Under the pieces are notes generated by a model. The model saw nothing but the letters and a program-made list of their open reading frames with translations. It did no database searches and had not been told where the DNA came from. A program made the translations under genes and the position numbers. DNA of 64,000 nt from Salinarimonas rosea DSM 21201 (GTDB taxonomy: Bacteria; Pseudomonadota; Alphaproteobacteria; Rhizobiales; Beijerinckiaceae): NCBI RefSeq assembly GCF_000429045.1, contig NZ_AUBC01000018.1, forward strand, positions 1 to 64,000, in the 5' to 3' direction. Below, piece by piece: positions 53,167-64,000 of the stretch (within the stretch, counting starts at the first letter, position 1; each line of letters starts with the position of its first letter).

Positions 53167-54468
53167 ATGACCGCCGCCACCGCCCACGCCCCCGCGACGC
53201 AGAAGAAGAAGGGCGTCTTCGCCGCGCTCGAGATCGACACGCGCCTGCTCGGCATGATCGGCGCCTTCGTGGTGCTGTGCCTCGCCTTCAACTTCATCAC
53301 CGACGGGCGCTTCCTCACTCCGCGCAACATCTTCAACCTGACGATCCAGACCGTCTCGGTGGCCATCATGGCGACGGGCATGGTCTTCATCATCGTCACG
53401 CGCCACATCGATCTCTCGGTCGGCTCGCTGCTCGCCACCAGCTCGGCGGTGATGGCGATGGCCCAGACCGCGATCCTGCCGGACCTCCTCGGGGTGGGGC
53501 TCGACAGCCCGACGGTGGCGGCGCTGGCGATCGTGATCGGCCTGATGACCGGCACCGCCATCGGCGCCTTCCAGGGCTGGCTCGTCGGCTATCTCCTGAT
53601 TCCCGCCTTCATCGTCACGCTCGGCGGGCTGCTGGTGTGGCGCAACGTCGCATGGTACCTCACGAGCGGCCAGACGATCGGGCCGCTCAACGAGTACTAC
53701 CTCCTCTTCGGCGGCATCAACGGCACGCTCGGCGAGACGCTGTCGTGGGCCTTCGCCCTCGTGGCCACCGTGGCGGCGCTGTGGGCGCTGGTCGCCTCGC
53801 GGCGCAACAAGGTCGCCCACGAGATGCCGGTGAAGCCGCTCTGGGCGGAGGGCGCGATCGGCCTGCTCATCGCGGTCACGATCTTCGGCTTCGTCGCCCT
53901 CCTCGTCGCCTACCAGATCCCCTCCGGCCGGCTCGAGCGCATGTTCGTGGCCCGCGGCGAGGTGCTTCCGGAAGGCTTTACCCAGGGCTACGGCATCCCG
54001 ATCTCGGTGCTGATGCTGATCGTGCTGGCGGTCCTGATGACCGTCGTCTCCCGCAAGACCCGCTTCGGCCGCTACGTCTTCGCCACCGGCGGCAACCCGG
54101 ACGCCGCCGAGCTGTCGGGCATCAACACGCGCATGCTCACGGTCAAGGTCTTCGCGCTGATGGGCTTCCTGTGCGCGCTCTCGGCGGTCGTCGCCTCCGC
54201 GCGCCTGACGAACCACACGAACGACATCGGCACGCTCGACGAGCTGCGCGTCATCGCCGCCGCGGTGATCGGCGGCACGGCGCTCTCCGGCGGCGTCGGC
54301 ACGATCTACGGCGCGATCCTGGGCGCGCTGATCATGCAGTCGCTCCAATCCGGCATGGCGATGGTGGGCGTCGACGCGCCCTTCCAGAACATCGTCGTGG
54401 GCATGGTGCTCGTCGTCGCCGTCCTCGTCGACATCCTCTATCGCAAGCGCACGGGAGGGAAGGCATGA
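53167..54468 (+). CDS. xylH: Xylose ABC transporter permease
   Basis: The 433-residue inner-membrane permease has about ten or more helices. XylH/RbsC-type marks are [37 protein letters not shown] and [23 protein letters not shown], the latter being the ATPase-coupling loop, and [26 protein letters not shown]. Its length fits the larger xylose branch, not ribose (about 320). The TGA overlaps the xylG ATG by 4 bases. Confidence 0.95.
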   Translation: MTAATAHAPATQKKKGVFAALEIDTRLLGMIGAFVVLCLAFNFITDGRFLTPRNIFNLTIQTVSVAIMATGMVFIIVTRHIDLSVGSLLATSSAVMAMAQTAILPDLLGVGLDSPTVAALAIVIGLMTGTAIGAFQGWLVGYLLIPAFIVTLGGLLVWRNVAWYLTSGQTIGPLNEYYLLFGGINGTLGETLSWAFALVATVAALWALVASRRNKVAHEMPVKPLWAEGAIGLLIAVTIFGFVALLVAYQIPSGRLERMFVARGEVLPEGFTQGYGIPISVLMLIVLAVLMTVVSRKTRFGRYVFATGGNPDAAELSGINTRMLTVKVFALMGFLCALSAVVASARLTNHTNDIGTLDELRVIAAAVIGGTALSGGVGTIYGAILGALIMQSLQSGMAMVGVDAPFQNIVVGMVLVVAVLVDILYRKRTGGKA

Positions 54469-55232
54469 GCAGCCCGGATCGCGGCACGCCGCTCGTCGAG
54501 CTGCGCGACATCTCGCTCGCCTTCGGCGGCATCCAGGCGGTCGACCGGGTCACGGTCGACCTCTATCCCGGCGAGGTCGTGGGGCTGCTCGGCCACAACG
54601 GTGCCGGCAAGTCCACGCTGATCAAGTGCCTCTCGGGCGCCTACCGGATGGATTCGGGCGAGATCCGGATCAACGGCGAGAAGGTCGAGATCAACAACCC
54701 GCGCGACGCGCGCCGGCACAATATCGAGACGATCTACCAGACGCTCGCGCTCGCCGACAATCTCGACGCCTCCGCCAACCTCTTCCTCGGCCGCGAGCTG
54801 ACGAACGCGATCGGCATGATCGACGAGGCGCAGATGGAGGCCGAGACCCGCAGGATCATGGGCCGCCTCAACCCCAACTTCCGGAAGTTCTCGGCCCCGG
54901 TCTCGGCTTTGTCGGGCGGCCAGAGGCAATCGGTCGCCATCGCGCGGGCGGTCTACTTCAACGCCAAGATCCTGATCATGGACGAGCCCACGGCGGCGCT
55001 CGGGCCGCAGGAGACGCGGATGGTGGCCGAGCTGATCGACGAGCTCAAGCGCCAGGGGCTCGGCATCTTCCTGATCGACCACGACATCCATCAGGTGAAG
55101 CAGCTGTGCGACCGCGCCGCCGTGATGAAGAACGGCGCGCTGGTCGGCATCGTCGAGGTCGCGGACGTCACCGAGGACGATCTGCTCGGCATGATCATCG
55201 CGGGCAAGCGCCCGGAGCATCTCGCCGCCTGA
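54465..55232 (+). CDS. xylG: Xylose ABC transporter ATP-binding protein (single domain)
   Basis: The 255-residue ABC ATPase has Walker [10 protein letters not shown], the signature [14 protein letters not shown], Walker [12 protein letters not shown] and the switch His in FLIDHDIH. It has one nucleotide-binding domain, whereas E. coli XylG (about 513 residues) has two fused; the transporter would use two copies. Such half-size forms are common in alphaproteobacterial CUT2 systems. It is coupled by overlap to xylH. Confidence 0.93.
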   Translation: MSSPDRGTPLVELRDISLAFGGIQAVDRVTVDLYPGEVVGLLGHNGAGKSTLIKCLSGAYRMDSGEIRINGEKVEINNPRDARRHNIETIYQTLALADNLDASANLFLGRELTNAIGMIDEAQMEAETRRIMGRLNPNFRKFSAPVSALSGGQRQSVAIARAVYFNAKILIMDEPTAALGPQETRMVAELIDELKRQGLGIFLIDHDIHQVKQLCDRAAVMKNGALVGIVEVADVTEDDLLGMIIAGKRPEHLAA

Positions 55233-55277
55233 GCGACGAAGCGACCGGACCAGGCGGCACGAAGAGGCGGCGCAATC

Positions 55278-56714
55278 ATGCAGGTCATCGGGCTCGATCT
55301 CGGCACGTCCGGGCTCAAGGGCGTCCTCGTCGACGAGGGCCAGGCCGTGCTCGCGGAGGCGACGGCGCCGCTCGCGGTCTCGCGCCCGCACGAGGGCTGG
55401 TCGGAGCAGAACCCGACCGACTGGCTCGCCGCCGCCGAGAGCGTCATGGACGCGCTCGCGCCGCACGGGCTCTCGGACGTGCGCGGGATCGGCCTCTCGG
55501 GCCAGATGCACGGCGCGACGCTGCTCGACGCCGCCGACGAGGTGCTGCGCCCCTCGATCCTGTGGAACGACACGCGCTCCCACGCCGAGGCCGCCGCCCT
55601 CGACGCGGACCCGCGCTTCCGCGCGATCACCGGCAACATCGTCTTCCCCGGCTTCACCGCACCCAAGCTCGCCTGGGTCGCGCGCCGGGAACCGGGCGTG
55701 TTCGACAAGATCGCCAAGGTCCTCCTGCCCAAGGACTACCTGCGCCTCTGGCTCACGGGCGAGCACGTCGCGGAGATGTCCGACGCCGCCGGCACGAGCT
55801 GGCTCGACACGGGCCGGCGCGACTGGTCGGACGATCTCCTCGCGGCGACGGGCCTCTCGCGCGCGCACATGCCGCGCCTGGTCGAGGGCTCGCAGGTCTC
55901 GGGAACGCTCCGCCCCGCCCTCGCCGCGCGCTGGGGGCTGCCCGAGGGCGTCGTCGTCGCCGGCGGCGGCGGTGACAATGCGGCGTCGGGCATCGGCGCG
56001 GGCGTCGTGCGTGCGGGCGAGGCCTTCGTGTCGCTCGGCACGTCGGGCGTGCTCTTCGCGGCCGCCGAGGGCTACGCGCCCGCGCCCGAGACCGCCGTGC
56101 ACACGTTCTGCCACGCGCTGCCGAACGCCTGGCACCAGATGGGCGTCATCCTCGCCGCGAGCGACGCGCTGAACTGGTACGCCCGCCTCGTCGGCGCGGA
56201 CGCGGCCGCGCTCACGGCCGGTCTCGGTGCGCCGAGGGCGCCCGGGCGCACGCTGTTCCTGCCCTATCTCGGCGGCGAGCGCACGCCGCTCAACGACGCC
56301 GGGATCCGCGGCGCCTTCCTGGGCCTCGAGCACGAGACCGACCGCGAGGCCGGCACCCGCGCCGTCCTCGACGGCGTCGCCTTCGCGCTCAGGGACTGCC
56401 GCGACGCGCTCGCCGCGACCGGCACCCGCATCGATCGGCTGATCGCGCTCGGCGGCGGCAGCCGTTCGGAAACCTGGCTCGCCACGATCGCGACCGCGCT
56501 CGGCGTGCCGGTCGACGTCCCCGCCGCCGGCGACTTCGGCGCGGCCTTCGGCGCCGCCCGCCTCGCGCTCATGGCCGCGACCGGGGCCGGCCCGGAAATC
56601 GCCACCCCTCCGCCGATCGCCCGGCGCATCGCGCCGGACGCCGATCTCACCACCGCCTACGACGACGCGCACGCGCGCTACGCCGCCGCCGCGCGAGCCA
56701 TCGGGAGCTTCTGA
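55278..56714 (+). CDS. xylB: Xylulokinase
   Basis: The 478-residue FGGY kinase phosphorylates D-xylulose. It has the N-terminal phosphate loop [26 protein letters not shown] with the substrate contact, the Asp in [15 protein letters not shown] and the C-terminal [16 protein letters not shown]. Length is normal. The stop overlaps the xylA start by one base. The gene follows xylG by 45 bases. Confidence 0.95.
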   Translation: MQVIGLDLGTSGLKGVLVDEGQAVLAEATAPLAVSRPHEGWSEQNPTDWLAAAESVMDALAPHGLSDVRGIGLSGQMHGATLLDAADEVLRPSILWNDTRSHAEAAALDADPRFRAITGNIVFPGFTAPKLAWVARREPGVFDKIAKVLLPKDYLRLWLTGEHVAEMSDAAGTSWLDTGRRDWSDDLLAATGLSRAHMPRLVEGSQVSGTLRPALAARWGLPEGVVVAGGGGDNAASGIGAGVVRAGEAFVSLGTSGVLFAAAEGYAPAPETAVHTFCHALPNAWHQMGVILAASDALNWYARLVGADAAALTAGLGAPRAPGRTLFLPYLGGERTPLNDAGIRGAFLGLEHETDREAGTRAVLDGVAFALRDCRDALAATGTRIDRLIALGGGSRSETWLATIATALGVPVDVPAAGDFGAAFGAARLALMAATGAGPEIATPPPIARRIAPDADLTTAYDDAHARYAAAARAIGSF

Positions 56715-58015
56715 TGACCGACTTCTTCGCCGGGATCGCCCCTGTCCGCTACGAAGGCCCCGACAGCGACGCCGAGCTCGCCTTCCGCTGGTACGACCCC
56801 GATCGGGTCGTGATGGGCAAGCGGCTCGAGGACCACCTGCGCTTCGCGGTGGCCTACTGGCACTCCTTCGCCTGGCCGGGCGGGGACCCGTTCGGCGGGC
56901 AGACCTTCGAGCGGCCCTGGTTCTCGGACGGCATGGAGGCGGCGAAGCTCAAGGCGGACGGCGCCTTCGAGCTGTTCGAGATCCTGGACGCGCCGTTCTT
57001 CTGCTTCCACGACGCGGACGTGCGCCCCGAGGGCGCGACCTTCGCCGAGAGCCGCCGCAATCTGGAGGAGATCGTCGACTACTTCGCCGGCAAGATGGAG
57101 ACGTCGCGGACGAAGCTGCTGTGGGGCACGGCGAACCTGTTCTCGCACCGGCGCTTCATGGCGGGCGCCGCGACGAACCCGGACCCGGACGTGTTCGCCT
57201 ATGCCGCCGCGACCGTGAAGTCCTGCATGGACGCGACCCACAGGCTCGGCGGGCAGAACTACGTGCTCTGGGGCGGGCGCGAGGGCTACGAGACGCTGCT
57301 CAACACCGATCTCGGCCGCGAATCCGAGCAGGCCGGGCGCTTCCTGTCGATGGTGGTCGCGTACAAGCACAAGATCGGTTTCGAGGGCACGATCCTGATC
57401 GAGCCCAAGCCCCAGGAGCCGACGAAGCACCAGTACGATTACGACGTCGCCACGGTGTACGGCTTCCTGCGCCGCTTCGGCCTCGAGAACGAGGTCAAGG
57501 TCAACATCGAGCAGGGCCACGCCATCCTCGCGGGGCACTCGTTCGAGCACGAGATCGCGCTGGCTTCCAGCCTCGGCATCTTCGGCTCGATCGACATGAA
57601 CCGGAACGACTACCAGTCCGGCTGGGACACGGACCAGTTCCCCAACAACCACCCCGAGGTCGCGCTCGCCTACTACGAGATCCTGCGCGCCGGCGGCTTC
57701 GCGACGGGCGGCACGAACTTCGACGCCAAGCTGCGCCGCCAGTCCCTCGATCCGGTCGACCTCGTCGCGGCCCATGTCGGCGGGATGGACGTGTGCGCCC
57801 GCGGGCTGATCGCGGCGGCCGCCATGCTGGAGGACGGCGGGCTCGAGCGCCTGCGCGCCGAGCGCTACGCCGGCTGGGACGCGCCGGAGGCGCAGGCGAT
57901 GCTGACGTCCGACCTCGCATCGATCGCCGCGCGCGTCGAGAGCGACGGCATCGACCCGCAGCCGCGCTCGGGCCGGCAGGAGCGTCTGGAGAACTGGGTG
58001 AACCGCTTCGTGTGA
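56714..58015 (+). CDS. xylA: Xylose isomerase
   Basis: The 433-residue class II xylose isomerase converts D-xylose to D-xylulose with two metal ions. It has the catalytic His region [29 protein letters not shown], the metal site [34 protein letters not shown] and the Asp pair in [16 protein letters not shown]. The complete route from transport to xylulose 5-phosphate is thus encoded in one locus. It is the last xyl gene; the peroxidase gene begins 12 bases later and may be read through. Confidence 0.97.
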   Translation: MTDFFAGIAPVRYEGPDSDAELAFRWYDPDRVVMGKRLEDHLRFAVAYWHSFAWPGGDPFGGQTFERPWFSDGMEAAKLKADGAFELFEILDAPFFCFHDADVRPEGATFAESRRNLEEIVDYFAGKMETSRTKLLWGTANLFSHRRFMAGAATNPDPDVFAYAAATVKSCMDATHRLGGQNYVLWGGREGYETLLNTDLGRESEQAGRFLSMVVAYKHKIGFEGTILIEPKPQEPTKHQYDYDVATVYGFLRRFGLENEVKVNIEQGHAILAGHSFEHEIALASSLGIFGSIDMNRNDYQSGWDTDQFPNNHPEVALAYYEILRAGGFATGGTNFDAKLRRQSLDPVDLVAAHVGGMDVCARGLIAAAAMLEDGGLERLRAERYAGWDAPEAQAMLTSDLASIAARVESDGIDPQPRSGRQERLENWVNRFV

Positions 58016-58027
58016 GGAGGGACGGCG

Positions 58028-59536
58028 ATGGGCGAGACGCGCGACCCGTTCTCCTTCCCTGTAGGGGAAGGTGGATCGCCGCGCAGCGGCGAGACGGATG
58101 GGGCGCGCCGTAAGGCGCGTTCGGCGAAGCCGAAACGGGCCGGGCTCCGGACCCCACCCCTGGCTCGCTTCGCGAGCCGTCCCCTGCCCTACAGGGAGGG
58201 ACAGGTGGCGGCGCTCGGTCTCGCGCTTCTTCTGCTCGCCACCCCCGCAGCCCCCCCCGCCGCCGCCCTCGACCTCCCCCGCGCCCCCACCGACGTCGAC
58301 TACCGCCCCGTCGACCGCCGGGAGGCGGAGCTCGGCCGGCTGCTGTTCTGGGACCCGATCCTGTCGGGCAACCGCAACATCTCCTGCGGCACCTGCCATC
58401 ACCCGAAATTCGCCACCTCCGACGGACTCTCGCTCGGGATGGGCGAGGGCGGCGTCGGGCTCGGGCCGGAGCGCGCCGTCGATCCGCAGAACCTCCCGGA
58501 GCAGCGGATCCCCCGCAACGCGCCGGCCTTGTTCAACCTCGGCGCCCGGGAGTTCACCGTCATGTTCCACGACGGGCGCATCGAGGAGGACCCCTCGCGC
58601 CCGTCCGGCCTGCGCACGCCGCTCGAGGACGAGATGGTGGCGGGCTTCGACACGCTGCTGTCCGCGCAGACCATGTTCCCGGTGCTCTCGCCCGACGAGA
58701 TGGCGGGGCATTATTCCGAGAACGAGATCTCGCGGGCGGTGCGCCAGGGCCTGATCACCGGCGAGGGCGGGGCCTGGGACCTGATCTCGCGGCGCGTGGC
58801 CGCGATCCCGGACTACCGCGCGCTGTTCGAGGCCGCCTATCCCGAGATCGCGGCGGGGCGCGCCATCGCCTTCACCGACATCTCGAACGCCATCGGCGCC
58901 TTCATCGAGCTCGAATGGCGCTCGGACGCCTCGCCCTTCGACGCCCACCTGCGCGGCGAGGCACCGCTCCCCGGGCCGGCGCGGGCCGGCATGGCGCTGT
59001 TCTACGGCGAGGCCGGCTGCGCCGCCTGCCATTCCGGGCCGTTCCAGACCGACCACGGCTTCCACGCCATGGGCGCGCCGCAGCTCGGCCCCGGCAAGGC
59101 CGAGCGCTTCGAGAGCCATGCACGCGACGTCGGCCGCATGCGGGTGACGAACGACCCCGCCGACGCCTACGCCTTCCGCACGCCGTCGCTGCGCAACGTC
59201 GCGCGCACCGGCCCTTGGGGCCACGCGGGCGGCCATTCCGATCTCGCCGGCTTCCTGCGCTTCCACGCCGATCCCGCGGCGGGGCTGGCCGCCTACGCGC
59301 CCGACGCCACCCTCCCCGCCTTCGCGCCGGCGAAGCCCGACTTCGCCGCGCTGGAGGACCCGACGGAGACCGCCGCCATCACGTCCGCCGCCGCGGCCCG
59401 TCCCCGGCTGGCGTTGGACGACGACGAGATCGCCGCGCTCCTCGCCTTCCTCGACAGCCTCACCGACGAGGCCGCGATCGCCGGACGGCTCGGCATCCCC
59501 GAGCGCGTGCCGAGCGGGCTGCCGGTGGATCGGTAG
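58028..59536 (+). CDS. Di-haem cytochrome c peroxidase / MauG-family protein
   Basis: The periplasmic di-haem protein has two haem-c sites, CGTCHH at 120-125 and CAACH at 331-335. Other family marks are ELGRLLFWDPILSGNRNISC, RNAPALFNLG, FRTPSLRNVARTGPWGHAG and the final ALLAFLDSLTD. It may reduce peroxide or oxidise another substrate. From ATG 58028 the product has 502 residues, but residues about 8-59 come from repeat copy C, ahead of the signal peptide core ALGLALLLLATPAAPP. A GTG at 58205, directly after the repeat with AGGGAGGGA upstream, gives a normal 443-residue precursor. I keep the longer frame with doubt. Confidence 0.85.
   Translation: MGETRDPFSFPVGEGGSPRSGETDGARRKARSAKPKRAGLRTPPLARFASRPLPYREGQVAALGLALLLLATPAAPPAAALDLPRAPTDVDYRPVDRREAELGRLLFWDPILSGNRNISCGTCHHPKFATSDGLSLGMGEGGVGLGPERAVDPQNLPEQRIPRNAPALFNLGAREFTVMFHDGRIEEDPSRPSGLRTPLEDEMVAGFDTLLSAQTMFPVLSPDEMAGHYSENEISRAVRQGLITGEGGAWDLISRRVAAIPDYRALFEAAYPEIAAGRAIAFTDISNAIGAFIELEWRSDASPFDAHLRGEAPLPGPARAGMALFYGEAGCAACHSGPFQTDHGFHAMGAPQLGPGKAERFESHARDVGRMRVTNDPADAYAFRTPSLRNVARTGPWGHAGGHSDLAGFLRFHADPAAGLAAYAPDATLPAFAPAKPDFAALEDPTETAAITSAAAARPRLALDDDEIAALLAFLDSLTDEAAIAGRLGIPERVPSGLPVDR
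58049..58204 (+). repeat. Palindromic mosaic repeat, copy C
   Basis: This ~156-bp copy is in the opposite orientation to A and B. It keeps the same hairpin order: CCTTCCCTGTAGGGGAAGG end, GCCGCGCAGCGGC, GCGCCGTAAGGCGC, TTCGGCGAAGCCGAA, GGCTCGCTTCGCGAGCC, and a terminal CCCTGCCCTACAGGGAGGG. The end hairpins differ in sequence from those of A and B but pair just as well, showing compensatory change. It gives the di-haem protein frame its odd N-terminus. Confidence 0.85.
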
Positions 59537-59647
59537 GCGGCAGACGGCCCCCGTGCACCGCTCCCGATCCCCGTCGTGCGCACGATCGCGCAGCCCTCGG
59601 CACGCTCTCTGCTACGCTCGGGCCGACGCGGCGCGAGGGAGGACGGC

Positions 59648-60496
59648 ATGCGGATCGGATCGATCGGGCTCGGGGCCATGGGGCGGCCGATGGCCGAGCG
59701 GCTCGCCGCCGCGGGGCACGCGGTCGCGGGGCTCGACCGCGATCCCGCCCGCCGCGCCGACGGCGCAATGCCGGCGGCGGATCTCGCGGAGCTCGTCGCC
59801 GGCGCCGACGCGCTTCTCCTGTCGCTGCCGGACAGCCCGGCCGTCGAGGCCGTGATGGAGGGGGTCCTCGCACGGGCCGCGCCCGGGCTCCTCGTCGTCG
59901 ACACCTCGACCGCCGACCCGCTCTCGACGCGCGCCATCCAGGCCCGCGCCGCCGAGCGCGGCGTCGCCTTCGTGGACGCGCCGGTCTCGGGCGGGGCCAC
60001 GGGCGCCGCCGAGGGACGGCTCCTCGCCATGCTCGGCGGGGCGGATGCGGACCTCGACCGGGCCGAGGCGCTCCTCGCCCCGCTGACCCGGCAGGTCGTG
60101 CGCTGCGGCGGGCCGGGTGCGGGAAACGTGGCGAAGCTCGTCAACAACCTGCTCTGCTCGGCGCATCTCCTGCTCGCGGGAGAGGCGCTGGCGCTCGGCG
60201 AGGCGGCGGGACTCGACCCGCGGGCGCTCGCCGCGGTCCTTGCCGCGGGCTCCGGGCGTTCGGCGGCGATCGAGACGAACCTGCCCGCCTGGGTGCTCTC
60301 CGGTACCTACGACAGCGGCTTCACGATGGGGCTGATGGCGAAGGACGTGCGCCTCGCCCGCGCGCTCGGCGAGGCGGTGGCGGCGCTCGGGCCGCTCTCG
60401 CGCGCCACCGCCGCGAGCGTGGCGCAGGGGGAGGCGCGCTTCGGCGCCGCGGCGGACTTCAACCGGCTGGTCGATCTCGGACGGGGAGAGGCGTGA
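59648..60496 (+). CDS. NAD(P)-dependent beta-hydroxyacid dehydrogenase
   Basis: The 282-residue enzyme is of the 3-hydroxyisobutyrate dehydrogenase / tartronate semialdehyde reductase family. It has Rossmann motif GLGAMGRPMAERL (8-20), DAPVSGGATGAAEG (110-123) and catalytic Lys163 in GAGNVAKLVNNLL. The substrate cannot be fixed; the next gene is an aldehyde dehydrogenase, so an acid-semialdehyde pair is likely. The start ATG at 59648 has GGGAGG upstream, and the stop overlaps the next ATG by one base. An upstream ATG at 59576 is rejected because the Rossmann strand should be close to the N-terminus. Confidence 0.9.
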   Translation: MRIGSIGLGAMGRPMAERLAAAGHAVAGLDRDPARRADGAMPAADLAELVAGADALLLSLPDSPAVEAVMEGVLARAAPGLLVVDTSTADPLSTRAIQARAAERGVAFVDAPVSGGATGAAEGRLLAMLGGADADLDRAEALLAPLTRQVVRCGGPGAGNVAKLVNNLLCSAHLLLAGEALALGEAAGLDPRALAAVLAAGSGRSAAIETNLPAWVLSGTYDSGFTMGLMAKDVRLARALGEAVAALGPLSRATAASVAQGEARFGAAADFNRLVDLGRGEA

Positions 60497-62007
60497 TGCG
60501 GGCGGACATCCTGGCGAAGCACTGGCCCGGACCGATCGGCAGCCTCATCGACGGGGAGATCGTCGAGGGCACGGGCGAGGCGATCGGGCTCGTCTGCCCC
60601 GCGACGGAGGAGCTCCTCGCGTCCTACGCCGATGCCGGCGCGGATGTCGCGGCCCGCGCGCACACCGCGGCCGAGCGCGGCGGCGGGGCGTGGCGGGCGC
60701 TCTCGGCCTCGAGGCGCGGCGAGATCCTGATGCGCGCGGCCGACCTCGTCGCGCGCGATGCGGAGGCGCTCGCCACCGTCGAGGCGCTCGTCGCCGGCAA
60801 GCCGATCCGCGACGCGCGGGCGGAGGCCGGACGGGTGGCGGAGATGCTGCGCTACTATGCCGGCTTCGCGGACAAGATCGAGGGCCGCGTCGTGCCCGTC
60901 GCCTCGGGGCATCTGACCCTCGTCACGCCGGAGCCGCTGGGCACGGTCGTGCAGATCACGCCCTGGAACGCCCCGCTCTTCACTGCCGGCTGGCAGCTCG
61001 CACCGGCGCTGGCCGCCGGCAACGCGGCGATCCTGAAGCCGTCGGAATGGACGCCCGTCACCTCGCTGATGCTGGGCCGGCTCCTGATCGAGGCCGGCGT
61101 CCCGGCGGGCGCGGTCTCGGTCGTCGCCGGCTTCGGGCACACGGCCGGCGCCGCGCTCGTGTCCGACGGGCGCTGCGGCAAGGCGGTGTTCGTCGGCTCG
61201 GTGCCGAGCGGGCGCAAGGTCGCGGCGCTCGCCGCCGCGGCGGGGCGGCCGTCGCTGCTGGAGCTCGGCGGCAAGTCGGCGATGGTGGTCTTCGCCGACG
61301 CCGATCTCGCCGCCGCCGCCACCTGCGCCCAGGGCGCCATCTTCGCCGCCGCGGGGCAGAGCTGCACCGCGGGCTCGCGGCTCCTCGTCGAGCGGCCGGT
61401 CTACGAGCGCGTCCTCGATTGGCTGGCGGAGGGGGCGGCGAAGCTGCGGGTCGGCGATCCGCTCGATCCGGCGACCGAGGTCGGGCCGCTGCAGAACGCG
61501 CGGCAATACGCGAGCGTACGCGGGACGATCGCGGCGGGGCGCGCGACCGGCGCGCGGCTCGTCCTCGGGGGAGCACGCCCGGCGGCGCTCGGCGAGGGAC
61601 CCGGCTACTTCGTCGCGCCGACGATCTTCGCCGACGTGGCACCCGACGCGGCGCTCGCCCGCGAGGAGATCTTCGGCCCGGTCCTCGCCGTCCTGCCGTT
61701 CGACGGCGAGGAGGAGGCGCTCGCCCTCGCCAACGGCACGGACTTCGATCTCGCCGGCGCCGTCTGGTCGCGCGACGGGGCGAAGGCGCTGCGGGTGGCG
61801 CGGGGCCTGCGGGCGGGATCGGTGTGGGTGAACGGCTACCGCACGCTCTCGGTCCAGGCGCCCTTCGGCGGAATGCGCGGCTCCGGCTTCGGCCGCTCGT
61901 CGGGCGCCGAGGTGATAGCGGAGTACACGCAGGCCAAGAGCCTCTGGATCGAGACCGCGGCGACCCCGGTGTTTCCGTTCGGGTACGCGCCCGGCGCGCC
62001 CGGCTGA
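60496..62007 (+). CDS. Aldehyde dehydrogenase (NAD-type superfamily)
   Basis: The 503-residue ALDH has all catalytic residues: Asn158 in TPWNAP, Lys181 in LKPSEW, Glu256 in LELGGKSAM and Cys290 in AAGQSCTAGSR, with the usual EEIFGPVLAVLPF and NGTDFDLAGAVWSRD. It oxidises an aldehyde to its acid. It is coupled by TGATG overlap to the hydroxyacid dehydrogenase. An in-frame GTG at 60493 is an alternative start. It converges on the ABC ATPase gene across 8 bases. Confidence 0.93.
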   Translation: MRADILAKHWPGPIGSLIDGEIVEGTGEAIGLVCPATEELLASYADAGADVAARAHTAAERGGGAWRALSASRRGEILMRAADLVARDAEALATVEALVAGKPIRDARAEAGRVAEMLRYYAGFADKIEGRVVPVASGHLTLVTPEPLGTVVQITPWNAPLFTAGWQLAPALAAGNAAILKPSEWTPVTSLMLGRLLIEAGVPAGAVSVVAGFGHTAGAALVSDGRCGKAVFVGSVPSGRKVAALAAAAGRPSLLELGGKSAMVVFADADLAAAATCAQGAIFAAAGQSCTAGSRLLVERPVYERVLDWLAEGAAKLRVGDPLDPATEVGPLQNARQYASVRGTIAAGRATGARLVLGGARPAALGEGPGYFVAPTIFADVAPDAALAREEIFGPVLAVLPFDGEEEALALANGTDFDLAGAVWSRDGAKALRVARGLRAGSVWVNGYRTLSVQAPFGGMRGSGFGRSSGAEVIAEYTQAKSLWIETAATPVFPFGYAPGAPG

Positions 62008-62015
62008 GACGACGC

Positions 62016-63656
<1,641 letters not shown>

Positions 63657-63666
63657 GACGTGCTCC

Positions 63667-64000
63667 TCACCGCTGGCCGACGCGCTTGGCGAGCTTCGGA
63701 TCGAGCCGGTCGCGCAGCGCGTCGCCGAGGATGTTCACCGCGAGGATGGTGATCGCGAGCGCGATGCCGGGATAGAGCAGGTTCATCGGCGCGATCTGGA
63801 AGAGGAGGCGACCCTCGGCGACCATGTTGCCCCAGGAGGGCACGATCGGCGGCGTGCCGGCGCCGAGGAAGGACAGGATCGCTTCCGTCAGCATGGCGGA
63901 GGCGGCGACGTAGGTCGCCTGCACGATGAGCGGCGGCACGCAATTGGGGAGCACGTGGCGCCAGAGCAGCTTCGGCAGCGGCGTGCCGACCGAGACCGCG
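63667..64000 (-). CDS. Peptide-type ABC transporter permease (DppC-like), partial
   Basis: Only the C-terminal 110 or so residues are in the window; the gene continues past base 64000. The visible part includes the coupling EAA loop (GTPLPKLLWRHVLPNCVPPLIVQ read across the edge) and ASAMLTEAILSFLGAGTPPIVPSWGNM, followed by ALAITILAVNILGDALRDRLDPKL, the hallmark C-terminus of DppC/OppC permeases. A GTG at 63954 is internal, not the start. Confidence 0.92.
   Translation of the reverse strand, partial: AVSVGTPLPKLLWRHVLPNCVPPLIVQATYVAASAMLTEAILSFLGAGTPPIVPSWGNMVAEGRLLFQIAPMNLLYPGIALAITILAVNILGDALRDRLDPKLAKRVGQR

Noticed and set aside
58016-58205. Repeat copy C as a simple intergenic element only
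   Set aside because: An ATG with GAGGAGGGA lies before it in frame with the peroxidase, so translation through it cannot be excluded; I kept both starts open.

Overview
The window is GC-rich DNA from the chromosome of an alphaproteobacterium, most likely a member of the Hyphomicrobiales (Rhizobiales). The evidence is the PhyR-NepR-EcfG general stress switch, the DUF2865 and IalB-type secreted proteins, a malyl-CoA lyase, the short type of GltX and a ROK-controlled xylose operon. The genus is not proven. A halophilic or marine-type lineage would fit the sodium-pump rhodopsin. I see no rRNA, tRNA, CRISPR array, transposase or phage gene. No gap between genes exceeds 300 bases.

Layout. 0.1-10.4 kb: a Cys-nucleophile hydrolase, TrkH, a lipid kinase, an SDR, a small K+ channel beside a LuxR-type response regulator, then an acyl-CoA racemase-like protein and an AEC carrier divergent from malyl-CoA lyase, HspQ and an IalB-like protein. 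10.6-18.9 kb: a YejA-like binding protein, a degenerate AMP-binding protein, a pseudo-receiver with an EcfG promoter, a hydrolase, a DEAD-box helicase, a diguanylate cyclase and YjbQ. 19-23 kb is the general stress island: a small protein plus SDR, a small membrane protein, ecfG-nepR divergent from phyR, then a candidate small RNA and a receiver protein fired from one two-way EcfG-type promoter. 23-39.9 kb is mostly housekeeping: gltX, map, rsmE, ubiA, a ligase-associated exonuclease and DNA ligase, lepA, slt, dapA, smpB, a NYN protein and pdxJ.

40.0-43.1 kb is a compact light-energy operon: a rhodopsin with the NDQ motif of Na+ pumps, lycopene cyclase (crtY) and beta-carotene dioxygenase (blh). 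The last two make the chromophore, so only lycopene must come from elsewhere. 43-48.8 kb holds topoisomerase IB, a SemiSWEET, trpE, ppiD and dsbB. 50.5-58.0 kb is a complete xylose system: a ROK repressor divergent from xylF, xylH, xylG, xylB and xylA. It is flanked by two secreted-protein genes, CRTAC1-like and di-haem peroxidase, each with the same ~160-bp palindromic mosaic repeat at its 5' end. 59.6-64.0 kb has a beta-hydroxyacid dehydrogenase, an aldehyde dehydrogenase and part of a peptide-type ABC transporter.

The most notable signals are four. (1) The NDQ rhodopsin operon carries substitutions at two positions known to matter in KR2. (2) There is a GsrN-like small RNA candidate with a C-rich loop, under an EcfG promoter that faces both ways. 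(3) At least three other EcfG-type promoters lie nearby, one driving a receiver protein without the phospho-accepting Asp. (4) A palindromic mosaic repeat family is read as coding sequence between the start codon and the signal peptide in two flanking genes, and a related hairpin sits in frame inside the DNA ligase.
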